This document shows, piece after piece, positions 22,904-31,530 of a stretch of DNA of 64,000 nt (positions within the stretch are counted from its first letter, which is position 1; the number at the start of each line of letters is the position of its first letter). Under the pieces are notes generated by a model. It was not told where the DNA came from and made no database searches. It saw only the letters and a program-made list of their open reading frames with translations. The DNA comes from Brenneria bubanii (GTDB taxonomy: Bacteria; Pseudomonadota; Gammaproteobacteria; Enterobacterales; Enterobacteriaceae). Where the stretch lies: positions 342,222 through 406,221 of the forward strand of contig NZ_JAKMAJ010000003.1 in assembly GCF_022378355.1 (NCBI RefSeq), written 5' to 3'. The position numbers and the translations under genes were made by a program.

Positions 22904-23215
22904 TTATCGTAAAGTGCAATCATCGACAATCACCCTCTCACCGCGTTGAACAAAGGCATGATTACCTTTACCCCAAAAGGTGTAGGCTCCATCGCTGTAT
23001 TTCATCCCTGAGGCGGAAACCACCTCAGGTAGCGTATGGCGATCGCCATCCAGCAGAAAACTGACCTGAGACGGCGACTTACCGCCCTGTTGCATCGTCA
23101 CCGTCAGCGGCATCGTTCCGCACTGGTAAGACAAGGTCTCGACCGACTGTTGATGGCCAAAATAGCTGCACCCGCTTAATAAGATCAGTGCCGCCCCTGT
23201 CAGCAGTGGTTTCAT
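22904..23215 (-). CDS. mliC: Membrane-bound lysozyme inhibitor of C-type lysozyme
   Basis: A 103-residue lipoprotein. The signal peptide [20 protein letters not shown] contains the lipobox LSGC. The MliC/YdhA domain follows: [20 protein letters not shown], then [20 protein letters not shown], which contains the loop that inserts into the lysozyme active site (Ser and Lys in this kind of loop), and VDDCTLR at the end. A disulfide between the two cysteines is expected. It follows anmK on the same strand. Confidence 0.93.
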   Translation of the reverse strand: MKPLLTGAALILLSGCSYFGHQQSVETLSYQCGTMPLTVTMQQGGKSPSQVSFLLDGDRHTLPEVVSASGMKYSDGAYTFWGKGNHAFVQRGERVIVDDCTLR

Positions 23216-23347
23216 CGTTACGCTCTCCTTTTGTTATTGTTACTTCTTATTTCAGCGACTTTCGCCCCGGTTAGTGAAATAGCAGCGAGTTATTGCTGAA
23301 TATCAGTGTAACCATAGGTCGCTTAGTCAAACCTAAGCAAAATCCGA

Positions 23348-24460
23348 TTAGTTGGTTATGACCGGATAGATGGCGCCCAACAGCGTTTCCTGGCTTGCGC
23401 CCGTTACCGACGGCAAATTCCCCGGCAGACCCGATAAGGTGCGCGCCGCCAGCCAGGCAAAAGCCAGCGCCTCCATATCGTCGCCGCTGACGCCGAATTC
23501 ATCCGTGGTATTGACCTCAATGCCCGGCAGCAATGCCGAAAGCCGCGACATGATAAGAGGATTGCGGGCGCCGCCGCCGCACACCAGTAAACGCTCGCAG
23601 CCACCGATTAATAGCACCTGATCGGCGATACTGCGCGCCGTCAACTCAACCAGCGTCGCCTGAACATCCTGCGGCGCTATCGGCGCCAGACCAGCCAGCA
23701 TGTTTTCCAACCAGCCCAGGTTGAAGTATTCACGCCCGGTGCTTTTGGGCGCGCTGAGAGAAAAATAGGGATCGGCCAGCATGCGGCGCAACAACCCCAG
23801 GTTTACCTGCCCGGACATCGCCCATTCGGCATCTTTGTCATAAGGTTGCGCGCAATGACGCCAGATCCAGGCGTCTGACAGCATATTGCCCGGTCCGGTA
23901 TCGTAACCGCGCGTCACGACGCCAGGCGCCAGTAACGACAGGTTGGCAATACCGCCGATATTAAGCACGATGCGCCGCTCAACCGGATGGCGCAATAACG
24001 CGTGGTGAAAAGCGGGCACCAGCGGCGCGCCCTGCCCGCCATAGGCCAGATCGCGACGGCGAAAATCGCCTACGGTGGTAATGCCGGTCATCGCCGCAAT
24101 CCGGTTATTGTCGCCGATTTGTAGCGTACAGGGCGCCTCGCCGTTTGGTTCATGCCATACGGTCTGCCCGTGGCAACCGATCGCCGTAATATCCCGAGCG
24201 CTTAGTCCCGATTTGTTGAGCAACGCCAGAACCGCCTCAGCGAACACGATTCCCAGTTGAGTATCTAACTGACCGAAGGCGGACAGCGTGACGTCCTGCC
24301 CCTGGCACATGCCCAGAATGGCCTTTTTTATATTTTGCGGTATCGGATGATTATGACTGGCTTGCTGCGCAACCGTGTTTTCATCAATGGCGGCCATCAC
24401 GACGTCGATACCGTCTAGGCTGGTGCCGGACATTACGCCAATGTATCTGCCTGATCTCAT
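23348..24460 (-). CDS. anmK: Anhydro-N-acetylmuramic acid kinase
   Basis: A 370-residue kinase that opens and phosphorylates 1,6-anhydro-MurNAc in cell-wall recycling. The ATP motif [19 protein letters not shown] is at residues 8-26; further family segments are [33 protein letters not shown] (catalytic Asp in the middle), [26 protein letters not shown], and [16 protein letters not shown]. coli AnmK has 369 residues. It precedes mliC on the same strand. Confidence 0.98.
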   Translation of the reverse strand: MRSGRYIGVMSGTSLDGIDVVMAAIDENTVAQQASHNHPIPQNIKKAILGMCQGQDVTLSAFGQLDTQLGIVFAEAVLALLNKSGLSARDITAIGCHGQTVWHEPNGEAPCTLQIGDNNRIAAMTGITTVGDFRRRDLAYGGQGAPLVPAFHHALLRHPVERRIVLNIGGIANLSLLAPGVVTRGYDTGPGNMLSDAWIWRHCAQPYDKDAEWAMSGQVNLGLLRRMLADPYFSLSAPKSTGREYFNLGWLENMLAGLAPIAPQDVQATLVELTARSIADQVLLIGGCERLLVCGGGARNPLIMSRLSALLPGIEVNTTDEFGVSGDDMEALAFAWLAARTLSGLPGNLPSVTGASQETLLGAIYPVITN

Positions 24461-24782
24461 TTCATGACCTTTTCCGTCAAGGGATAAAGAAAACGATCAC
24501 CTGAAAAGATGACTAACCTAAAAATAGCATTTTAAAACACTGAATTATTATATTTTTTGTGTTTTGTTATCTCGGTTATTTTTTTGTTAAGGCAGAGCCG
24601 GTCCCGGTTGTTTAAACAAATCCGCGTTACCGTTTACCATCTATGTAAGAACACTATTATATTCTGAAAAAAATAGTAAAAAGAGTGGAATGGAACGTCG
24701 AGCCAGACCATACTTCATAGGTTTATATTCATCGGCCAAGGGTGAACCAACCCGACATATCGCCATTACAGGAGTGTTAATT
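24461..24782. other. anmK-slyB divergent intergenic region
   Basis: A 322-bp AT-rich region. At 24608-24619 it has the perfect 12-bp palindrome TTGTTTAAACAA. In Salmonella and E. coli, slyB is a PhoP target with paired GTTTA repeats; GTTTA elements occur at 24610 and 24631, but not at the standard spacing, so PhoP control is not shown. Confidence 0.4.
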
Positions 24783-25250
24783 ATGATGAAGCGTTTGCTT
24801 GTGGTCACGCTAGCGGGCGTCACACTGGCTGGCTGTGCCAATACCAGTACGCTTTCTGGAGATGTTTACAGTGCCTCGGAAGCGAAACAGGTGCAGACCG
24901 TTACTTACGGTACTATTGTCTCAACGCGTCCGGTACAGATTCAGGCGGGTGAAGATTCCAACGTAATTGGCGCCCTCGGCGGCGCGGTTCTTGGCGGTTT
25001 TCTGGGTAATACCATCGGCGGCGGAAGCGGTCGTGGTTTAGCGACGGCGGCGGGCGCGGTTGCCGGTGGCGTAGCGGGCCAAAGCGCTACGGGGGCGTTA
25101 AACCGTACTCAGGGCGTTGAGCTGGAAATTCGCAGGGATGACGGCAGCACCATCATGGTCGTGCAAAAGCAAGGAAATACCAAGTTCAGCACCGGCCAGC
25201 GGGTGGCGATGGCCAGCAATGGCCGGAGCATCACCGTTTCTCCTCGCTAA
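24783..25250 (+). CDS. slyB: Outer-membrane lipoprotein SlyB
   Basis: A 155-residue lipoprotein, the same length as E. coli SlyB. The start is at the ATG doublet at 24783, with AGGAG 9 bases upstream. The signal peptide ends in LAGC (VVTLAGVTLAGCANTS). A glycine-zipper segment spans about residues 60-100 (GALGGAVLGGFLGNTIGGGS), and the C-terminal domain holds ELEIRRDDGSTIMVVQKQG. SlyB stabilises outer-membrane proteins under stress. It is convergent with slyA, as in E. coli. Confidence 0.96.
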   Translation: MMKRLLVVTLAGVTLAGCANTSTLSGDVYSASEAKQVQTVTYGTIVSTRPVQIQAGEDSNVIGALGGAVLGGFLGNTIGGGSGRGLATAAGAVAGGVAGQSATGALNRTQGVELEIRRDDGSTIMVVQKQGNTKFSTGQRVAMASNGRSITVSPR

Positions 25251-25258
25251 TACGCAAT

Positions 25259-25289
25259 AATAATCACCACCCCTGCGGTGGTGATTATT
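25259..25289. terminator. Bidirectional terminator between slyB and slyA
   Basis: AATAATCACCACC pairs perfectly with GGTGGTGATTATT (13 bp, 5-base loop), with AT-rich flanks on both sides, between two convergent genes. Confidence 0.75.
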
Positions 25290-25385
25290 ATCGATAATCA
25301 GACCCCTACACCAATTGCCATCAGTAATAAGCTGAATAATACCGCCGGGATTTATCCTTTTTTTTCAAAACAGTGCGCACAACGG

Positions 25386-25835
25386 TTAAGATTGAGTCTC
25401 AGTCTGACTTTCATGTAGTGCCAGTATATTTTGTTCAAGACGAGAGATCAGTAAAGCTAATTCATCGACCTGTTCGGGTGTGATGCCAAATAGAATTTCA
25501 TTACGAGTATGGCTAATTACGTCATTAACCGCTTTTATTATCGGTTCCGCCGCTTCGGTCAGCATTATGCGCTTGGCGCGCCTGTCGTGTGAGCATACAT
25601 GCCGGGTAATCAATCCCTTTTCTTCCAGTTGATCTAGTGTTCGGACCAATGAAGGTTGCTCGATCCCTATAGCTTTAGCCAGTTGAATCTGTGATTGTCC
25701 CGGAGGAAGGTGATAGATGTTGTGTAAAGTCACCCAGTGGGTCTGCGTCAACTCAAGTGGTTTTAACCGATGATCAATCAAGGCACGCCACACGCGCACT
25801 AAACGGGCTAAATCAGATCCTAATGGCAATTCCAT
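25386..25835 (-). CDS. slyA: MarR-family regulator SlyA
   Basis: A 149-residue winged-helix regulator. It begins [20 protein letters not shown] like SlyA/Hor/Rap proteins. The recognition region is [20 protein letters not shown] with [20 protein letters not shown], and the wing has [15 protein letters not shown]. In plant-pathogenic relatives, the homologue (Hor/Rap) controls antibiotic, pigment and exoenzyme genes, often by countering H-NS. E. coli SlyA has 144 residues. Confidence 0.96.
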   Translation of the reverse strand: MELPLGSDLARLVRVWRALIDHRLKPLELTQTHWVTLHNIYHLPPGQSQIQLAKAIGIEQPSLVRTLDQLEEKGLITRHVCSHDRRAKRIMLTEAAEPIIKAVNDVISHTRNEILFGITPEQVDELALLISRLEQNILALHESQTETQS

Positions 25836-26003
25836 AAACTCTCCTTATAATTAGCATGCTAAGTTATATCCCTGGATTGCAATCAATTCTGATTTATAAA
25901 AATAGAAAAGTGTCTTTATTCTTTTGAAGAAAAAGATTCTACCAAATTAAATTCTTTTAAAAATGATCTTATACTTATTTTATTCAGTAAACTTCAGGCC
26001 ACG

Positions 26004-26243
26004 TTAAAATAAAGTCGGTTGCTGAGGATCTACTGGCTGTGCTGTCTTCACCATCCGTTGCTGACGCTTCATTCTTTGCCTGCACAAACGCAGGACATCC
26101 TGCTTTTGAACATCGCTCATCTGTCCCCAGGTAAAACGCTCGTTTCTACTGCGAAAACAACCGCGGCAAAAACCGCTATCGCCGGCCTGACAAATACCGC
26201 GACATGGATTGGGAACAGCAAAGAGTTCAAGTTGCTCAGGCAC
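26004..26243 (-). CDS. ydhL: DUF1289 protein YdhL
   Basis: A 79-residue protein with the DUF1289 signature: PNPCRGICQAGDSGFCRGCF, four cysteines that probably bind a metal, followed by RSRNERFTWGQMSDVQKQDV. Function is unknown. Neighbours slyA and gloA are as in E. coli. Confidence 0.88.
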   Translation of the reverse strand: MPEQLELFAVPNPCRGICQAGDSGFCRGCFRSRNERFTWGQMSDVQKQDVLRLCRQRMKRQQRMVKTAQPVDPQQPTLF

Positions 26244-26586
26244 TGGACCTCCGTCTACACCCGTTTATTGAAGCCTTGTTCTTCCTCTCTGGCAAGCCTT
26301 TGCTTGGGGTAACGACAAAAATATTAGGTAATCATTGTTATTTCGGATGATTCTCCTGCCGCGCGAGCGATTTTTTCCGCAAAAATCGCCTATTTTTCAG
26401 CCTGGCGCCTTCATCGTCGCCTCAACACCCGGTGTGTGGACGGCCTGGATACCACTGGGTATTCGCTTGGACTCGGTATGGGCCCAACGTTATAATTCCC
26501 TCTTGCTATACGCGTCATGCATCAAGCCGATAGCTTTTTTGCTATGTTGCAGTTCACCCACAATAGCCAATGAGGAAATTGAAATT
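26244..26586. other. ydhL-gloA intergenic region
   Basis: A 343-bp divergent region. It contains the candidate gloA promoter listed separately. E. coli has nemRA in this position upstream of gloA; neither gene is present here. No other gene is supported. Confidence 0.5.
26467..26496 (+). promoter_or_regulatory. Candidate sigma-70 promoter for gloA
   Basis: TTGGAC (26467-26472) and TATAAT (26491-26496) are separated by 18 bp, about 90 bp before the gloA ATG. The -10 is a perfect match to consensus. Confidence 0.55.
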
Positions 26587-26994
26587 ATGCGCCTGCTTCA
26601 CACCATGCTGCGTGTTGGTAATTTACAGCGCTCCATCGATTTTTATACCAATGTGTTGGGTATGCGCCTGCTGCGTACCAGTGAAAATACTGAATATCAA
26701 TATACGCTGGCCTTCGTTGGTTATACCGAAGAAAGCGAAGGAGCAGTCATAGAATTAACTTATAACTGGGGCGTCGAGAGTTACGATCTGGGTAACGCGT
26801 ACGGCCATATCGCGCTGGCTGTCGAGGATGTCGCCGCAACCTGCGAGAATATTCGCCAGGCCGGAGGAAAAGTCACCCGCGAAGCAGGGCCGGTTAAGGG
26901 CGGCACAACGATAATTGCATTCGTTGAAGACCCAGACGGTTATAAGATCGAGCTGATTGAAAAATCACAATCCGGCCAGGGGCTCGGACAGTAA
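26587..26994 (+). CDS. gloA: Lactoylglutathione lyase (glyoxalase I)
   Basis: A 135-residue nickel-dependent enzyme that converts the methylglyoxal-glutathione adduct to S-lactoylglutathione. Metal ligands are His near residue 5 ([10 protein letters not shown]), Glu in [12 protein letters not shown], His in [14 protein letters not shown] and Glu in [11 protein letters not shown]. The length equals E. coli GloA. GAGGAAATTGAAATT precedes the ATG. It is followed by rnt. Confidence 0.98.
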   Translation: MRLLHTMLRVGNLQRSIDFYTNVLGMRLLRTSENTEYQYTLAFVGYTEESEGAVIELTYNWGVESYDLGNAYGHIALAVEDVAATCENIRQAGGKVTREAGPVKGGTTIIAFVEDPDGYKIELIEKSQSGQGLGQ

Positions 26995-27004
26995 TGTTCT
27001 TTTC

Positions 27005-27070
27005 GCTATCCTGGCGGCAAGCGTCAGGATAGCCATGGTGAGGATTCCGCAGTGACGCATCTCACCATGG
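27005..27070. other. Two consecutive inverted repeats between gloA and rnt
   Basis: GCTATCCTG/CAGGATAGC (9 bp, 27005-27033) is immediately followed by CCATGGTGAG/CTCACCATGG (10 bp, 27033-27070). The first probably ends or protects the gloA mRNA. No U tract follows either. The pair could also be an intergenic repeat element, which would need a genome-wide copy search. Confidence 0.5.
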
Positions 27071-27197
27071 TAACGCCAGGCACCTCGATTCAGATGCGAT
27101 CAGCCGGTTATCATACGCCGCGTTCTTCGCGCTTACTGCATCTCCTGTCAAAGTTTGCCATAATGCGCGCTGCATTTTGCTAAAGATTAAGAGACTA

Positions 27198-27869
27198 ATG
27201 GCTGATAAAAATGACCTGAACGCCCTGAGTGGTCGTTTCCGTGGGTTTTACCCGGTGGTGATTGATGTTGAAACTGCCGGGTTTAATGCTAAGACTGATG
27301 CATTACTGGAAGTTGCAGCAATAACATTGAAAATGGATGCCGATGGTTGGTTACAGCCGGATGAAACTTTGCACTTTCATATTGATCCGTTCGAAGGCGC
27401 TGTATTAGAGCCTGCCGCGCTGGCGTTCAACGGTATTGACCCCAGCAATCCGTTACGGGGCGCAGTCAGCGAATATGAAGCGCTGCATGAAATTTTCAAA
27501 ATGGTGCGCAAGGGATTAAAAGAGCAAGGCTGTAACCGAGCGATTATCGTGGCGCACAACGCCACCTTTGACCACAGCTTCATGATGGCGGCGGCCGAAC
27601 GTTGCAGTCTGAAACGCAATCCTTTCCACCCTTTCGCCACCTTCGATACCGCGGCACTGAGCGGTCTGGTATTGGGTCAAACCGTGCTTGCCAAAGCCTG
27701 CATCACCGCGGGCATCGATTTTGACTCCAGTCAGGCGCACTCGGCGCTTTACGATACCAACCAGACGGCGCAGCTCTTTTGTGAACTGGTTAACCGCTGG
27801 AAACGTATGGGCGGCTGGCCTATCGCTTTTGATGAAAAACCATTAGAGAAAACATCCACAGCCGATTGA
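27198..27869 (+). CDS. rnt: Ribonuclease T
   Basis: A 223-residue DEDDh exoribonuclease that trims 3' ends of tRNA and other stable RNA. The four acidic catalytic residues lie in [20 protein letters not shown] (Asp, Glu), [19 protein letters not shown] (Asp) and [16 protein letters not shown] (His, Asp). The ATG at 27198 is used, as its MADKND start matches E. coli RNase T in length (E. coli 215). It is followed by a strong terminator. Confidence 0.97.
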   Translation: MADKNDLNALSGRFRGFYPVVIDVETAGFNAKTDALLEVAAITLKMDADGWLQPDETLHFHIDPFEGAVLEPAALAFNGIDPSNPLRGAVSEYEALHEIFKMVRKGLKEQGCNRAIIVAHNATFDHSFMMAAAERCSLKRNPFHPFATFDTAALSGLVLGQTVLAKACITAGIDFDSSQAHSALYDTNQTAQLFCELVNRWKRMGGWPIAFDEKPLEKTSTAD

Positions 27870-27883
27870 GTTGACCGCATATA

Positions 27884-27919
27884 AAAAAAGAGGGGGGCTT
27901 GCGCTCCCCCTCTTTTTTT
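27884..27919. terminator. Rho-independent terminator, rnt/grxD
   Basis: AAAGAGGGGG pairs with CCCCCTCTTT around GCTTGCGCT-type loop bases, flanked by A and T runs. It can serve rnt and, in reverse, grxD. Confidence 0.85.
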
Positions 27920-27958
27920 CTGAATCCGCCGCGCGTTAAAACGCGCGCCTGTCGCGGA

Positions 27959-28309
27959 TTACTCCTGCCCTTCCTGCTGGGATTTGTATTTCTCGGCCGT
28001 TTCTTTGACTAACTGCTGCAGCTCGCCACGTTGGAACATTTCGATAACGATATCGCAGCCGCCGACTAACTCGCCGTCGACCCACAGCTGCGGGAATGTC
28101 GGCCAGTTGGCAAATTTAGGCAGCTCGGCGCGAATATCCGGATTCTGCAGGATATCGACATAGGCAAAACGTTCGCCACAAGCAGACAACGCCTGTACCG
28201 CCTGAGCGGAGAACCCGCAGCTTGGCAACTTGGGCGAACCTTTCATATACAGCAGGATCGGGTTTTCAGCGATCTGGCGCTGAATTTTATCAATTGTCGT
28301 TGTCGTCAT
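27959..28309 (-). CDS. grxD: Monothiol glutaredoxin GrxD
   Basis: A 116-residue monothiol glutaredoxin that carries [2Fe-2S] clusters. The active site is LPSCGFSAQAVQAL (CGFS), with the glutathione-binding lysine in YMKGSPK and the WPTFPQLWV and VGGCDIVIEM segments. E. coli Grx4 has 115 residues. The gene is single, in the same place as in E. coli between rnt and mepH. Confidence 0.98.
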   Translation of the reverse strand: MTTTTIDKIQRQIAENPILLYMKGSPKLPSCGFSAQAVQALSACGERFAYVDILQNPDIRAELPKFANWPTFPQLWVDGELVGGCDIVIEMFQRGELQQLVKETAEKYKSQQEGQE

Positions 28310-28718
28310 TCTCTTGCTTCCTTAAACCTATAGGATGGCTAACGTCGTGTTCATTAACCATGAGCATCTATCAGATGTGCCACTACAGCGCCATCCACTC
28401 AATTATATTGTACCGATGGCGGCGGCCACAAAAAAACGCCATTTTTTGTGTGGATATGATTCACCCTACCATAAATTACCGGTGATGAAACGCAGGGGGA
28501 ATGCCGCGGATAAAAACAGCGAAAAAGAAGCGATAGCCGCATTCAGCGCCGAACCGGGGGCGTTCCTACAGTGCACGGGACGCCATAAAAATACCGCCAT
28601 TAACTTTTTTTCACTATTTTGTGTGAATAAAGAAGCCGATCCCACTTTTTTACAATGCCGTTTTCGGGAATACTGTGCGGACTCAGAGAGTTAATAACAA
28701 TGAGCGATCACGGCTATC
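28310..28718. other. grxD-mepH divergent intergenic region
   Basis: A 409-bp stretch. A 119-codon open frame (28335-28694) lies here but has no ribosome site and no recognisable family, and looks accidental. CACAAAAAA/TTTTTTGTG (28427-28450) forms a short A/T hairpin. Both promoters must lie here. Confidence 0.45.
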
Positions 28719-29564
28719 ATGCGTTTGTTCCTTACCATTTTTATATTGTTTTTCAGCAACCTATTCCTGAATTTAGCACAGGCGTCGCCTCATACGCCGA
28801 ATTTATCGCCGCGAAAAGCCAGCGTAAACAGTGAGGAAAATCATAAAAAAAGCAAGCCGACCAAGAAAAACAGTCAAAAATCGTCCGCGCCGCTAAAAGT
28901 AAAAAACAAAACGGCGGACGCCGCCGAAACAAATACTGCCGCCAAAAAAATTAAAGTACTGCATCTTACCAAGCGGAAACAGCAACAGACGCCGTCGAGA
29001 ACCAAGCTCGGCCCCCCCGCGTTGGTTGAGAGAAATCTCAAAAAAAACCATTCAGAAGACCAATCCCGCCATATCGCCTCACGAACTAAAATAAAAGTCG
29101 GCCTGAAAAGCGCAACGGAAAAAGAGTTAACGCTGAGCGAAGCTCACAAAAAACGTTACCAGCACGCAAAATTGACCGCGATGAATAAGCTGATGGGGCA
29201 AGTCGGTAAACCCTATCACTGGGGCGGCTCATCGCCCTTTACCGGATTCGACTGTAGCGGGTTGGTTTATTATGCCTACAAAGACGTTGTGAAAATCCCC
29301 ATTCCTCGCACCGCTAATGAGATGTACCACTTGCGCGATGCGGCGCCGATTAAAAAAAGCGAACTGGAAAGCGGCGATTTGGTTTTCTTCCGCATCAATA
29401 ACCGCGGTGCGGCCGACCACGTCGGCGTCTATGTCGGCAATGGAAAGTTCATCCAGTCGCCGCGTACGGGCCTGGATATCCGCATTAGTAAACTGAGCGA
29501 GGACTACTGGCAGGATCACTACGTCGGCGCGCGCCGGGTCGTCACGCCGCAAACCATGCGCTAG
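28719..29564 (+). CDS. mepH: NlpC/P60 murein endopeptidase
   Basis: A 281-residue periplasmic enzyme that cuts cross-linked peptidoglycan peptides. It has an N-terminal signal (LTIFILFFSNLFLNLAQA), a long lysine/serine-rich linker (residues 30-140, low complexity) and a C-terminal NlpC/P60 domain. The catalytic Cys is in FTGFDCSGLVYYAYK, the His in RGAADHVGVYVGNGKFIQSP, and the third residue is in the following strand. Gene position between grxD and purR supports MepH (YdhO, 271 residues in E. coli). The linker composition is unlike the E. coli protein. Confidence 0.9.
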   Translation: MRLFLTIFILFFSNLFLNLAQASPHTPNLSPRKASVNSEENHKKSKPTKKNSQKSSAPLKVKNKTADAAETNTAAKKIKVLHLTKRKQQQTPSRTKLGPPALVERNLKKNHSEDQSRHIASRTKIKVGLKSATEKELTLSEAHKKRYQHAKLTAMNKLMGQVGKPYHWGGSSPFTGFDCSGLVYYAYKDVVKIPIPRTANEMYHLRDAAPIKKSELESGDLVFFRINNRGAADHVGVYVGNGKFIQSPRTGLDIRISKLSEDYWQDHYVGARRVVTPQTMR

Positions 29565-29615
29565 GACTCGACATCTGTTCTGAATATCTGGTCTGTATGA
29601 TGGAACAAAAGATAT

Positions 29616-29648
29616 TCGGGCGCGTTTTAGCGTGTAAAACGCGCCCGA
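29616..29648. terminator. Long hairpin between mepH and ynhF
   Basis: TCGGGCGCGTTTTA pairs with TAAAACGCGCCCGA (perfect 14 bp, 5-base loop). In the ynhF direction it is followed by ATATCTTTT, giving a weak U tract. It separates convergent mepH and ynhF. Confidence 0.6.
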
Positions 29649-29686
29649 CAAACAGTGAGTTAAACCGCGACACGGCTCAACGGCGA

Positions 29687-29776
29687 TTAACTCAGTACAG
29701 CGACAAAGCTAAATGCGACAACCAGCGCCAATGCGCCGACGGTGGCCAGCAGCGAAATTTTCAGGTCAGCATCCAT
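29687..29776 (-). CDS. ynhF: Small membrane protein YnhF
   Basis: A 29-residue protein read from ATG 29776 to TAA at 29687. It begins MDADLKISLLATVGALALVV and continues as one hydrophobic helix ending VLS. E. coli YnhF is 29 residues, starts MSTDLKFSL and is encoded in the same position upstream of purR. Ribosome site is weak (GGATAG, 4 bases from ATG). E. coli YnhF is a membrane protein accumulated under stress and of unknown function. Too short for normal gene calling. Confidence 0.85.
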   Translation of the reverse strand: MDADLKISLLATVGALALVVAFSFVAVLS

Positions 29777-30150
29777 TAGTCTATCCTTTATGTACAAAAA
29801 TCATCAGAAAAACATTGACCATCTTAGAGCCCGGGAACCACAATATTGGGCTAAAGCAGCAACTTGTATAACAATAGCAACTATCTCATAGTCTGCCTGA
29901 AAAAACTCATGTCCATGCATCACTAATAGTACAAATTAGCGCTTTCACTTTCATGGCAAATCGGACAGAATTCGCTGTTTGACGACACGCCGCGTATTGG
30001 TCGAAAAGTCAGCCTTGCCCCTTCAGGTACAAAATTCGGCATTCTCCTTCTGAAACTCTGTTTTTTTGCCAAGAAAGAGAACGTTAAACGCAGGCAAACG
30101 ATTAACAACATACATACCACTATAGACAGTCGGTTAGGAGTCATTTTTAC
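29777..30150. other. ynhF-purR intergenic region
   Basis: 374 bp with a candidate PurR operator (listed separately) 44 bp before purR. No gene is supported in the rest. Confidence 0.5.
30092..30107 (+). promoter_or_regulatory. Candidate PurR operator (autoregulation)
   Basis: AGGCAAACGATTAACA resembles the PUR box (ANGCAAACGNTTNCNT) in the left half and core. In E. coli, purR represses itself from a box in its own leader region, so this position fits. Confidence 0.6.
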
Positions 30151-31176
30151 ATGGCAACGATTAAAGATGTGGCAAAACGCGCTGGCGTTTCGACCACAAC
30201 CGTATCACACGTGATAAATAAAACACGTTTCGTCGCCGAAGAAACCAAGGCCGCCGTCAGAGCCGCTATTAAAGAATTACGCTATTCGCCCAGCGCCGTC
30301 GCACGAAGCCTTAAGGTGAATAACACCAAATCTATCGGTCTACTGGCGACCTCCAGTGAGGCGCCCTACTTTGCCGAGATTATCGAATCCGTTGAAAATA
30401 GCTGCTATGCCAAAGGCTATACCCTGATTTTGTGTAATTCGCACAACGATATCGATAAGCAGCGCGCATATCTTGCCATGCTGGCGCAAAAGCGCGTCGA
30501 CGGTCTACTGGTGATGTGCGCTGAATATCCGCCCCAATTGCTTTCCATGCTGGAGGATTATCGCAGTATTCCAATGGTAGTGATGGATTGGGGACAGGCG
30601 CGCAGCGACTTTACCGATACCATCATTGATAACGCGTTTGAAGGCGGTTATCTGGCCGGACGCTATCTTATCGAGCGCGGCCACCGGGATATCGGCGTCA
30701 TTCATGGCATACTCGAACGCAATACCGGCAGCGGGCGCTACCTTGGTTTTCTAAAAGCGCTGAGCGACGCCGAAATCCCGATGCATGAAGAATGGGTTGT
30801 TCGGGGCGATTTCGAGCCTGAGTCCGGCTATAAAGCAATGCACCAAATTCTGGCGCAGAAGCATCGCCCCACGGCGGTATTCTGCGGGGGCGATATTATG
30901 GCGATGGGCGCAATCTGCGCGGCGGATGAGCTGGGGCTGCGGGTTCCCCAGGATATTTCGGTAATTGGCTACGACAATGTTCGCCATGCCCGTTTTTTCA
31001 CCCCGGCGCTTACCACCATCCATCAACCGAAAGAACGGCTCGGGCAATCGGCTCTGTCGATGCTTTTAGACCGCATCACCAGCAAACGTGAAGATGCCCA
31101 GGTCATTGAGGTCCATCCGACGCTGATAGAACGTCGCTCCGTTGCCGATGGTCCGTTCCGCGATTATCGACGATAA
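30151..31176 (+). CDS. purR: Purine repressor PurR
   Basis: A 341-residue LacI-family repressor, the same length as in E. coli. The DNA-binding head is [20 protein letters not shown] with the hinge helix [11 protein letters not shown]. The hypoxanthine/guanine-binding core follows, including [20 protein letters not shown] and [20 protein letters not shown]. It represses purine synthesis when purines are plentiful. A putative PUR box precedes it. Its presence is relevant to the purine-like locus at 55-60 kb, though regulation there is unproven. Confidence 0.98.
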   Translation: MATIKDVAKRAGVSTTTVSHVINKTRFVAEETKAAVRAAIKELRYSPSAVARSLKVNNTKSIGLLATSSEAPYFAEIIESVENSCYAKGYTLILCNSHNDIDKQRAYLAMLAQKRVDGLLVMCAEYPPQLLSMLEDYRSIPMVVMDWGQARSDFTDTIIDNAFEGGYLAGRYLIERGHRDIGVIHGILERNTGSGRYLGFLKALSDAEIPMHEEWVVRGDFEPESGYKAMHQILAQKHRPTAVFCGGDIMAMGAICAADELGLRVPQDISVIGYDNVRHARFFTPALTTIHQPKERLGQSALSMLLDRITSKREDAQVIEVHPTLIERRSVADGPFRDYRR

Positions 31177-31530
31177 TCCCGACAAACTGAGGATGTAGCC
31201 TACTCCGCGACGGCAAAACGCGCTTATGCTGCTTCAGCCAATTTAAACTTGTACCCTGGCTGAAGCAGTCATAAACTGATCGGCAAACCGACGATAACAA
31301 CCATATCTATATCTTATTCACTGTCCTTTAGTGTGAGCGCACAGCGGATGTGCGTGTTTATTTTAAGGATGAGTGCCCCTACGCATTTGCGTACCGGCTT
31401 TTTTCTCTTCATTTTCCTCTTAGTTATTCAGAGGGTAGACGATGGGTAATACCCACCGATGCCAACAACGGGTAAATTGTCTATGCTTTCCTTGCAGTCG
31501 TCACCGTAAGCAGCAAGGTAGGGAGAAATT
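31177..31530. other. purR-cfa intergenic region with a strong hairpin
   Basis: 354 bp. CTGCTTCAGCCA pairs perfectly with TGGCTGAAGCAG (12 bp, 31229-31268, 16-base loop) 53 bp after purR; it lacks a U tract but probably ends the transcript. E. coli has ydhB and ydhC here; they are absent. The cfa promoter and leader should lie at 31300-31530. Confidence 0.5.

Noticed and set aside
24608-24640. PhoP box in front of slyB
   Set aside because: GTTTA elements are present but their spacing does not fit the 5-base spacer of PhoP boxes.
28335-28694. A 119-codon open frame upstream of mepH
   Set aside because: It has no ribosome site, no family resemblance and a codon pattern like non-coding sequence, and it lies where two divergent promoters are expected.
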